Positions 1-5,522 of a DNA stretch of 6,280 nt are shown one piece after another. Positions within the stretch are counted from its first letter, which is position 1. Each line of letters starts with the position of its first letter. The stretch spans positions 1 through 6,280 of the forward strand of contig CAMJAJ010000086.1 in assembly GCA_946403565.1 (NCBI GenBank), given 5' to 3'. Position numbers and translations under genes: made by a program. The notes under the pieces were generated by a model. It made no database searches and was not told the DNA's origin. It was given only the letters and a program-made list of their open reading frames with translations. Source of the DNA: an uncultured Treponema sp. (GTDB lineage: Bacteria > Spirochaetota > Spirochaetia > Treponematales > Treponemataceae).

Positions 1-672
1 GCGGACGGTAAAATACGGTTCGACATTCCGGCAGTTCCTACCGGCTCCTCCGTCACCGTCAAGATGGACGTGGAGAACGCCGCCGGGGTCGTCTTCCGGT
101 CGGGCACGGAGGAAAAGACAGTCAAGGACGGTGACTCCGCATTCGCGCTGACCCTCAGGTCCTTGATAGACCGGACGATCGAATATACCGGAAGCAGCGA
201 CATCCAGGTGGATGTCATTTCCAGCGGCAACGAGACGATTTACCTGACACTGAAGGATTATACGCTTACCACGCCTTCATCCAGCTCCGCATTCGCGATA
301 CGCAACGATTATCCGGGTACCGTCACGACCGTATACGTGGACATCCAGGGGACGGTCAGACTCACTGCGGGCAACCACGGGGGCTTCAAGCTCTGCACGA
401 CATCTGGTACCTGGGGAGGCAGCATACATGTCATCTTCGTCTCCAGCTCGTCGGGCAGCCTGGAGTTCTCCTCCTCCTATTCGTGGATTCCCAGCATGCA
501 GGTCGAATGGATGGAAGAGGGGAGCTTCACGGTGATGGACGGCTGCACGGTCTCCGTCATGGAATCCGGCACACCGGCTGGCAGGTCCCCCTACACGGAC
601 TGGGATGCGTTTGTATCCGCCGCACTGGACAGCAGCAATTATTCATCAAGGTTCTCCATCAGCAGGGAATAG
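1..672 (+). CDS. 3' end of a Ser/Thr-rich, beta-strand-rich probable surface or secreted protein (5' truncated)
   Basis: The reading frame is open from base 1 and ends at TAG 670-672, so 223 residues of the C terminus are visible and the true start lies upstream. The ATG at 64 is internal, because the same fold pattern continues upstream of it. Residues 1-52 (IPAVPTGSSVTVKMDV, then SGTEEKTVKDGD) look like one small Ig-like or beta-sandwich module of the kind repeated in large spirochaete surface proteins. Residues 62-185 alternate short hydrophobic strands with Ser/Thr/Gly-rich turns, as in beta-solenoid or carbohydrate-binding domains. Two cysteines (132, 182) could pair outside the cytoplasm. 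I see no membrane anchor, LPXTG motif or C-terminal sorting domain. The signal peptide, if any, is outside the window. I do not recognise a named family; the location is inferred from composition. The gene ends 58 bp before the acyltransferase, which has its own promoter. Confidence 0.75.
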   Translation, partial: ADGKIRFDIPAVPTGSSVTVKMDVENAAGVVFRSGTEEKTVKDGDSAFALTLRSLIDRTIEYTGSSDIQVDVISSGNETIYLTLKDYTLTTPSSSSAFAIRNDYPGTVTTVYVDIQGTVRLTAGNHGGFKLCTTSGTWGGSIHVIFVSSSSGSLEFSSSYSWIPSMQVEWMEEGSFTVMDGCTVSVMESGTPAGRSPYTDWDAFVSAALDSSNYSSRFSISRE

Positions 673-695
673 CGCCTTCCGCAGGGACCGGGGAA

Positions 696-724
696 TTGAA
701 AAAAGCCCCTAAAGGCCATATAGT
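696..724 (+). promoter_or_regulatory. Sigma-70-like promoter of the acyltransferase gene
   Basis: TTGAAA (696-701), a 17-bp spacer, then TATAGT (719-724): five of six consensus bases in each hexamer at the optimal spacing. Counting seven bases from the end of the -10 box puts the start of transcription at about 731, the A of the ATG of the next gene. It lies in the 58-bp gap after the previous gene. Confidence 0.6.
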
Positions 725-730
725 GGTGGT

Positions 731-1900
731 ATGAATAAGGATACAGCAAAAACCACCCCGAAGAACGGCAGCCAGGTAAAGCCTGTTGGCAGGGACTCGT
801 CTCTGGAGCTGCTGAGGATATTCGCCATGTTGCTGGTGGTCGCCTCCCACCTGGCCTGCCACTCGATGGGCAACGGCTGGAAGATGTGGGAGCTGCCCTT
901 CAGCGCGAACCAGGCGTGGTCCATCGCGCTCGGGCGCTGGGGCAACTTCGGCGTGGAGCTGTTCGTCATCCTCTCGAGCTATTTCATGTGCGACCGGCAG
1001 GGGATCCGCAGCAGGAAGGTCTTTGACCTGGCCTTCCAGACCGTGACGACCTGCGTCGTCTTTTTCTTCTTCATCCGCCTGACGGGCCTGAACATGGTGG
1101 GCAAAAAGGCCCTGCTGGAGGAAGTCCTGGAGCTTTTCACCAGCCAGAACTACTGGTTCATCCCCGCGTACATCGTTTTCTATGCCATGATTCCGTTTCT
1201 GCAGCGGGTCTCCACGAGCGGGAAGGGCATTTCGTTCCGGGTCGCCGTCGTCTGGACCGTCCTCTCCCTTGTGTTCCGCTTCTATCAGGGCTACTGGACT
1301 CCCTTCTTTGGCCGGGTGGGGCAGTTTGCCTACCTCTACTTCATCACCGCCGCCCTCAAGGAGGCCGAGGAGGCCGCACGGGCGAAAGGCAGGAAGGGGC
1401 ATTTCGTCGCCCGCCATGCGGCCCTGGGCACGCTCGTCTGCTATGCCCTCCTGGTTTTCGAGCACTGCTATTCCCGCTGGCGCAGTACGAACGGGCTGGG
1501 GCCTTTCACCTTATATGTCGATGACTTCCTGACCCTGTATCTGGAGTTCAGCCTCTTCTACCTGTTCAAGCGGCTTCCGGTCGGGCAGTCCCGCCCCATC
1601 AACGCGCTGGCGGGGACGGTGTTCGGGGTCTACCTGCTCCACGAGAACTTCCTGTGGATGAGCTGGAAGGACCACGAGCTGTTCTCTATCCTCTGGGACC
1701 AGCTGCTGCAGGCGGGCGCCTGGTACGGACGGCCCCTCTTCCCTGTCTACTATGTGTGCGCCACGCTGCTTGTCTTTGCCGCCTGTGCCGCCGCCGAATT
1801 CGTCCTTGCCTGGCTGCGCCGTCTGGTCCTGTCGCGCTGCAGCTGGCTGGACGCCCTGTGCGACCGGATTGACCGCTGGTACAGGGGCGAGGCGGCTTGA
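731..1900 (+). CDS. Integral-membrane acyltransferase, acyltransferase-3 (OafA/WecH-like) family
   Basis: This 389-residue polytopic protein probably transfers an acyl group, typically acetyl from acetyl-CoA, to an envelope glycan or glycolipid. Family marks: after a hydrophilic N-terminal tail, the first membrane helix carries the R-X10-H pair (R29, H40, in LELLRIFAMLLVVASH), which is essential in characterised OafA-type enzymes. Near residue 75 comes FGVELFVILSSYFM, the counterpart of the family's GVDLFFxLSGF motif, with Ser in place of the usual Gly. About ten hydrophobic segments follow, and GTVFGVYLLHENFLW (about 296-310) matches the family's last conserved helix. The length is normal for a version without an extra periplasmic domain. 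The ATG at 731 is forced: no start codon lies between it and the in-frame TAA at 710, and the next ATG lies inside helix 1 beyond R29. No Shine-Dalgarno is visible. The acyl group and acceptor cannot be told from sequence. Its C-terminal end faces the HAD gene convergently across 55 bp. Confidence 0.88.
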   Translation: MNKDTAKTTPKNGSQVKPVGRDSSLELLRIFAMLLVVASHLACHSMGNGWKMWELPFSANQAWSIALGRWGNFGVELFVILSSYFMCDRQGIRSRKVFDLAFQTVTTCVVFFFFIRLTGLNMVGKKALLEEVLELFTSQNYWFIPAYIVFYAMIPFLQRVSTSGKGISFRVAVVWTVLSLVFRFYQGYWTPFFGRVGQFAYLYFITAALKEAEEAARAKGRKGHFVARHAALGTLVCYALLVFEHCYSRWRSTNGLGPFTLYVDDFLTLYLEFSLFYLFKRLPVGQSRPINALAGTVFGVYLLHENFLWMSWKDHELFSILWDQLLQAGAWYGRPLFPVYYVCATLLVFAACAAAEFVLAWLRRLVLSRCSWLDALCDRIDRWYRGEAA

Positions 1901-1955
1901 TTGGGCTGGGCGTGCTGAACGGGGCGGAGGCAGTTTGCAATTCGGGCGAGGCGGC

Positions 1956-2570
1956 CTAGTCCCGGAAGGGCTTCCAGTGGGCCTCGTCCGCGAAGGCGAG
2001 CATCGGGGAGTCGCCCGAGCTGTCCCCGAAGGCGATGAGCCGGTAGTCCTGCCTGTTCGGGAATCGCGCCTCAATCCTCCGCACCTTCTCCTGTCCCTTG
2101 CAGTTGGCCCCGACGAATTTCCCCGTCAGCAGTCCGGAGGCGTCGAGTTCCGGAACGGTCGCCTCCACCGCCACGCCGTCGAGCCCACATTCCGCGAGGA
2201 ATGAGGCGATGTAGTTTCCGATGCTCGCGCTGACGATGAGGACGTGGTTCTCCCGGCTGACGTCCTGAAGGAAGGCAATTCCTTTCTCCCGCAGCAGGGC
2301 CTTGTTCGCCCGCGCGAAATCGGCGCACATGCGGTCGAACTCCCCGAGCGGCATGCCCTTGAAGCATCTGGTGAAAAGCCGCTCCTTGCTTTCCTGCAGG
2401 CTGATTTTATGGAGGACCGTCGCGATGACGCTGGGCACAAGGAGCAGGAGGAAGCGGGCCAGCCGGGCATGGCCGACGGCATAGTCCAGGAAGGCGAAGA
2501 ATGTGTCCTTCGTCGTGAGCGTACCGTCGAAGTCGAATGCGTAGACGGTCTCTGTCGTGCGCGTGTCCAT
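1956..2570 (-). CDS. HAD subfamily IB phosphatase, second gene of the UbiA operon
   Basis: A 204-residue cytoplasmic HAD-superfamily hydrolase. All four motifs are present: I, DFDGTLT with nucleophile D13 and acid/base D15; II, VLIVSAS with S114 or S116; III, K158 or K162 in GANCKGQEKV; IV, GDSSGD with D183 and D187 for Mg2+. A helical cap of about 90 residues between motifs I and II, and the LTGKFVGANCKG stretch, are typical of SerB-like subfamily IB. It starts 13 bp after the UbiA stop codon, so the two are almost certainly co-transcribed. I infer that it removes the 5-phosphate from the UbiA product, giving polyprenyl-phosphoryl-ribose; a general small-molecule phosphatase is the alternative. 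I chose the ATG at 2570, which has AGGGG upstream, over a TTG at 2594 that overlaps the UbiA end and would add eight residues lacking family similarity. Confidence 0.88.
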   Translation of the reverse strand: MDTRTTETVYAFDFDGTLTTKDTFFAFLDYAVGHARLARFLLLLVPSVIATVLHKISLQESKERLFTRCFKGMPLGEFDRMCADFARANKALLREKGIAFLQDVSRENHVLIVSASIGNYIASFLAECGLDGVAVEATVPELDASGLLTGKFVGANCKGQEKVRRIEARFPNRQDYRLIAFGDSSGDSPMLAFADEAHWKPFRD

Positions 2571-2580
2571 GGCAGGTCGG

Positions 2581-2585
2581 CCCCT
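2581..2585 (-). promoter_or_regulatory. Possible ribosome binding site of the HAD gene
   Basis: Read on the minus strand, AGGGG starts inside the UbiA stop codon (TAG) and ends 10 bases before the ATG at 2570. The spacing is on the long side, but it is the best Shine-Dalgarno-like string near either candidate start and favours the ATG over the upstream TTG at 2594. Confidence 0.4.
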
Positions 2586-3522
2586 ACAGGCCAATCGTAA
2601 TCAGTTCGTCGGTTATGAACCAATGCAGCCAGGGGATGGGGACGAGCATCAGTACGATGAACAGCACGATCAGGATTCCGACGTAGGCCATGAGGGCCTT
2701 CTCGTGGTAGAGCTTCTCGGGCTTCTGCACCGCGGAGTCTTCCTTGAACGAAAGGTAGAAGTAATAGCAGAAGAGGCCCATGAAGGCCGGAATGAAGAGG
2801 ATGAGCTCGATCCGGTATTTCAGCAGGAAGATGCCGATGAAGAACACGGAGCACAGCGCGTAGAAGAATGCGCTGATCAGCAGCGACTTCTCCGTATAGT
2901 ACATGAACGATTTCCGGTAGAGCTTGGCAATCTCGGCGTCTCCAATCATCCTGAATTCCGCGAAGCGTTTTGTCGCCATGAGGAAGGCCCCGCACATCCA
3001 GTAGCCCAGGACGATGCTGACCGGCGGGAGGGTGGTGTTGGAGACGATGGCCCAGCCCAGAAGGAGCCGTATCGCGTTGTTCACTGATTCGGAGAGGACG
3101 TCCAGGATGGGGATGTCCTTTGTCCGGATGGGCTTCACGTTGTACAGGAGCCCCATGACCCACAGGGCGGCGACGTATATAAGGAACATTTTCCCGACGA
3201 AGAAACCCGTGCAGAATCCCGCCACGGAAAGCACGCCCCAGAGCGCCCACACGATTCCGCCCTTCAGGCCCTCGGTGACGGCGGTCCGGTTCTTCTTGGT
3301 CGGGTGGAAGCGGTCGAATTCCGCGTCGAGCCATTCGTTGATGCTGTAGTTCGCCGATGCTATCAGGCAGGTGGAGACGAATCCCAGGAGGAAGCCCGCG
3401 CCCATTCCCGACAGGTCCGCGAGGCTTTTGTGGGTGAGCAGTAAGGCCGCCACGCTCCCCGGGACGATAAACAGCTGCTTGATCCAATGGTCTGGACGCA
3501 TGATTCGTATGTACTTGTTCAT
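2584..3522 (-). CDS. UbiA-superfamily prenyltransferase, decaprenyl-phosphate phosphoribosyltransferase-like
   Basis: A 312-residue membrane protein with about nine hydrophobic segments. Family marks in order: MRPDHWIKQLFIVPG (8-22), the counterpart of the RPxQWxKN entry motif of phosphoribosyltransferase-type UbiA proteins; first Asp motif N62-E63-x-x-D66-x-x-x-D70 followed by R71, H73-P74 and K76 (DRFHPTKKNR), binding Mg2+ and the phosphate groups; second motif Y127-N-V-K130-P...K135-D136...LD141V..E145..N148..R152; and TKRFAEF (184-190), like the KRxxEL loop of the same group. Known members transfer ribose-5-phosphate from PRPP to a polyprenyl phosphate at the cytoplasmic face, which starts synthesis of polyprenyl-phosphoryl-arabinose. 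The HPxK signature and the HAD partner favour this over quinone, heme or chlorophyll prenyltransferases. The ATG at 3522 starts right before the conserved entry motif; no strong Shine-Dalgarno or promoter is visible upstream. The lipid and sugar specificity are inferred. Confidence 0.85.
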   Translation of the reverse strand: MNKYIRIMRPDHWIKQLFIVPGSVAALLLTHKSLADLSGMGAGFLLGFVSTCLIASANYSINEWLDAEFDRFHPTKKNRTAVTEGLKGGIVWALWGVLSVAGFCTGFFVGKMFLIYVAALWVMGLLYNVKPIRTKDIPILDVLSESVNNAIRLLLGWAIVSNTTLPPVSIVLGYWMCGAFLMATKRFAEFRMIGDAEIAKLYRKSFMYYTEKSLLISAFFYALCSVFFIGIFLLKYRIELILFIPAFMGLFCYYFYLSFKEDSAVQKPEKLYHEKALMAYVGILIVLFIVLMLVPIPWLHWFITDELITIGL

Positions 3523-3568
3523 AGCTCTACCGTTGTTCTTAGGAACGATAGCAGAAATCCCGGAAAAT

Positions 3569-3644
3569 TGCTAGGGGCGGGCTCCGGCCTGCCGGGCGGC
3601 TGAAAGTGCTCTGGGCGGGCTCCGGCCTGCCGGGCGGCTGAAAG
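3569..3644. repeat. 38-bp GC-rich tandem repeat, two copies, in the divergent intergenic region
   Basis: Copies at 3569-3606 and 3607-3644 differ only at two adjacent bases (AG against CT, unit positions 5-6). The 32 bases 3575-3606 and 3613-3644 are identical. Each unit contains CCGGCCTGCCGG, which can fold into a short CCGG/CCGG hairpin. The array sits between the UbiA start (3522) and the -35 box of the glycosyltransferase promoter (3655). Function unknown; a regulator binding array or a slippage or duplication remnant are both possible. Confidence 0.9.
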
Positions 3645-3654
3645 CGCCCAATCC

Positions 3655-3684
3655 TTGACACTGCAAGATGGTGTACGGTACACT
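3655..3684 (+). promoter_or_regulatory. Sigma-70-like promoter of the GT-C glycosyltransferase gene
   Basis: Perfect TTGACA (3655-3660), an 18-bp spacer, then TACACT (3679-3684, four of six consensus bases). The predicted start of transcription is near 3691, only about five bases before the ATG at 3696. The intergenic position directly upstream of a gene supports it. Confidence 0.55.
3671..3683. promoter_or_regulatory. Perfect palindrome over the -10 box, candidate operator
   Basis: GTGTAC-G-GTACAC is a perfect 6-1-6 inverted repeat. It overlaps five bases of the TACACT box and the end of the spacer, where a bound repressor would block RNA polymerase. No regulator gene is in the window, and a 12-base symmetric match can arise by chance, so the operator role is a guess. 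Confidence 0.35.
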
Positions 3685-3695
3685 GAACGGACTAT

Positions 3696-5462
3696 ATGGA
3701 ACAGATGAAGAAAAGCAGATTTGGTCGGCTCGTTTGCCTGGCCCTCGGTGCGGCCGCGGTCTTTGCCCTCCTTCTGCTTCTGCCGCCCGTGCAGTCCCTT
3801 GTCATAGGGGCCGGAGAAAGACTGAAGGGCAGGGGCCTGGACCACGGGCATTGGCATACGGCCCTGTCGTCCTTCGCCCTGTGCGTCCTCCTGTTTTCGG
3901 CGCTGGCCTTCGCCCTGCTTTCGTATGCGGGAAGGTTCAGGGGCCTGGGCGAGATGGCCGGCCGCATAAACGAACGGCGGGTAAAGGGCCTGTACGTCGC
4001 GGTGTTCTTCTTCATGCTGACCCTCCTGGGTGCCGGCGCGTACATAACGGACGGGCATGACTGGGGCGACGACTTTGCCGAGTACATCATGCAGGGCATC
4101 TCCATCGCGGAAGGCAGCTATGCGACGGAGCACGTCACGAACACGCTTTTCTTCATATACCCGCATGGGTTTCCCCTGCTGATTGCGGCGGTGTACAAGC
4201 TCTTCGGCTTCAACCTGCTTGCGTTCAAGATGGTCAGCGTCATCATGTATGCGGTCTTCGTGGCCGTATTCTTCCTGTACTGTGATGCCCGCCTCAAACG
4301 GCTGACCGCCATCGCCGTCAGCTTCCTCTTTGCGTTCAGCCCCTGCCTGTACAAGCTGCTGGACTGCATCCTGTCCGACACGGCCAACCTGCTGTTTACG
4401 TTCGTCAGCCTGTACTGCATGGCCCGCTTCTTCGGCGGCTTGCAGGGGGGCAGGAAGCTGGCCTGCGCCCTGGCAATCGGCTTCTTCTCCTTCTGCGCCT
4501 ATATATGCCGCGACAGCGGAATCGTGCTGCCGTGCACCTTCGCCGGCATGCAGGTCCTGCACTTCTCTGGATGGCTTGCCGGAGGGCGGAAGGGCAGGAC
4601 GGACCTGCGGGGCATCCTTGCGAACGTCCTTCCCTACATCGTCTTTTTCCTGCTCAGCTTTTGGGTGAACGACATCCTCTTTGCTTCGCCCGGGCGCAAG
4701 CAGACGGACCTGTTCCGCTACCTGAGCCTCCTCAGCATCTTTTCAAACTGCACGTATTATTTCGGCCTCATCGCGGAGTTCTTCTACCCGCGCTTCATCT
4801 GGTTTGCCGTATTCACCGCTATTTTCTGGGCGATGGTAAAGACCGCCCGCCAGGACGGCGTCCTGCTCGTCTACTTCCTGGGGGTAATGGGCCTGTACAT
4901 CATCTGGCCGATCGGGCAGGGCATCCGCTACATCGTCTCAGCGCTGCCGGTCCTCCTGTTCTTCGGCGGGCGGGCGGTGGAGCTGCTGCATGGCTCCACG
5001 GACGGCGGTGACGCACAGGCTCCGCGCCCCCTGTTCGTGTTCACGTTCAAATCCTACGCGCTGCTTGCCGCCCTGTTCTGCATAAGCTCCCTCTCCGTAT
5101 GCCTGGTCGCCGGCGTGCGGAACTGCATGTCCGGCAGATACCTTGCCAACGGCAGCTATACGAAGGAAGCCCTGGAGATGTACCGCTATATCGACACGAA
5201 CGTTTCGGATGAGTCGAGCGTCTTCTTCTTCAAGCCTCGGGTGCTGCACATGACGACCGGGAACGCGGCGGTCTGTTTTCAGCTTGACTCAGAGCATGCC
5301 CGGGACGCGGGCTTCGACTACTACCTGCATACCTTTGACCACGGCTACGGCCAGCTGCTTACGGACGAGCAGGCCCGCGCGGACTCGTTCAGGCTTGGCG
5401 GCGGCGAGTTCAGCTGCGTCCACGAGAACGGGAGCATGAAGCTCTTCCGGCGGACAAAATAG
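3696..5462 (+). CDS. GT-C family polytopic glycosyltransferase (ArnT/PMT-like, GT39-related)
   Basis: A 588-residue inner-membrane protein with roughly a dozen hydrophobic segments and a C-terminal soluble part (about 490-588). Enzymes of this fold take a sugar from a polyprenyl-phosphate carrier on the outer face and add it to a lipid, glycan or protein. Marks: after two or three helices, HDWGDDFAEYIMQ, with the acidic pair D125-D126 in the first outer loop where GT-C enzymes keep their catalytic aspartate; YPHGFPLL (155-162), the counterpart of the YPPG-type motif; LDCILSD (222-228), the usual S-D helix start; and a tail beginning YTKEALEMYRYIDTNV that resembles the outer C-terminal domain of related membrane transferases. 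ATG 3696 is the first start after an in-frame TGA at 3684; ATG 3705 would drop three residues and is a fair alternative. Neither has a good Shine-Dalgarno. Divergence from UbiA suggests that it uses the lipid-linked pentose made there; donor and acceptor are not proven. Confidence 0.85.
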   Translation: MEQMKKSRFGRLVCLALGAAAVFALLLLLPPVQSLVIGAGERLKGRGLDHGHWHTALSSFALCVLLFSALAFALLSYAGRFRGLGEMAGRINERRVKGLYVAVFFFMLTLLGAGAYITDGHDWGDDFAEYIMQGISIAEGSYATEHVTNTLFFIYPHGFPLLIAAVYKLFGFNLLAFKMVSVIMYAVFVAVFFLYCDARLKRLTAIAVSFLFAFSPCLYKLLDCILSDTANLLFTFVSLYCMARFFGGLQGGRKLACALAIGFFSFCAYICRDSGIVLPCTFAGMQVLHFSGWLAGGRKGRTDLRGILANVLPYIVFFLLSFWVNDILFASPGRKQTDLFRYLSLLSIFSNCTYYFGLIAEFFYPRFIWFAVFTAIFWAMVKTARQDGVLLVYFLGVMGLYIIWPIGQGIRYIVSALPVLLFFGGRAVELLHGSTDGGDAQAPRPLFVFTFKSYALLAALFCISSLSVCLVAGVRNCMSGRYLANGSYTKEALEMYRYIDTNVSDESSVFFFKPRVLHMTTGNAAVCFQLDSEHARDAGFDYYLHTFDHGYGQLLTDEQARADSFRLGGGEFSCVHENGSMKLFRRTK

Positions 5463-5488
5463 GAGGGGTATCTCCATACTGCCCCTCC
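5462..5488. terminator. Hairpin terminator between convergent genes
   Basis: GGAGGGG (5462-5468) pairs fully with CCCCTCC (5482-5488); TAT/ATA inside the loop can extend the stem. On the minus strand the hairpin is followed directly by TATTTTG, a fair U-tract, and lies 34 bases after the channel stop codon, so it best serves the leftward channel gene. On the plus strand the downstream run is only pyrimidine-rich, so termination of the glycosyltransferase transcript may be weaker. The first base of the stem is the last base of the glycosyltransferase stop codon. Confidence 0.6.
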
Positions 5489-5522
5489 CCCGTTCCTTAT
5501 CTGCCTTTCCGCTCCTTATTCC

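Noticed and set aside
690..709. GGGG...CCCC hairpin after the first gene as a terminator
   Set aside because: The stem is only four pairs with a long loop and no T-tract, and it overlaps the acyltransferase promoter.
659..1465. A 268-codon open frame antisense to the acyltransferase
   Set aside because: Its composition (Glu, Gly, Arg, His, Gln runs) and lack of any motif fit an antisense shadow of a GC-rich membrane-protein gene.
1885..1955. 12-bp direct repeat GGGCGAGGCGGC at 1885-1896 and 1944-1955 around the convergent gene ends
   Set aside because: It is short, GC-rich, 59 bp apart and without a duplicated insert or hairpin. Chance is likely at this base composition, and it does not look like a target-site duplication.
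1901..1955. Terminator between the convergent acyltransferase and HAD genes
   Set aside because: I found no convincing GC stem followed by a T-run on either strand in these 55 bases.
2126..3487. A 453-codon open frame on the minus strand running across the UbiA/HAD junction
   Set aside because: It is rich in Arg, Pro, Gly and His, with no hydrophobic or motif pattern. It overlaps two genes whose own frames hold complete family motifs, so it is a GC-rich out-of-frame shadow.
3519..4562. A 347-codon open frame antisense to the glycosyltransferase
   Set aside because: It has low-complexity Gln/Glu/Gly/Arg content, crosses the promoter and tandem repeat, and shows no recognisable domain.
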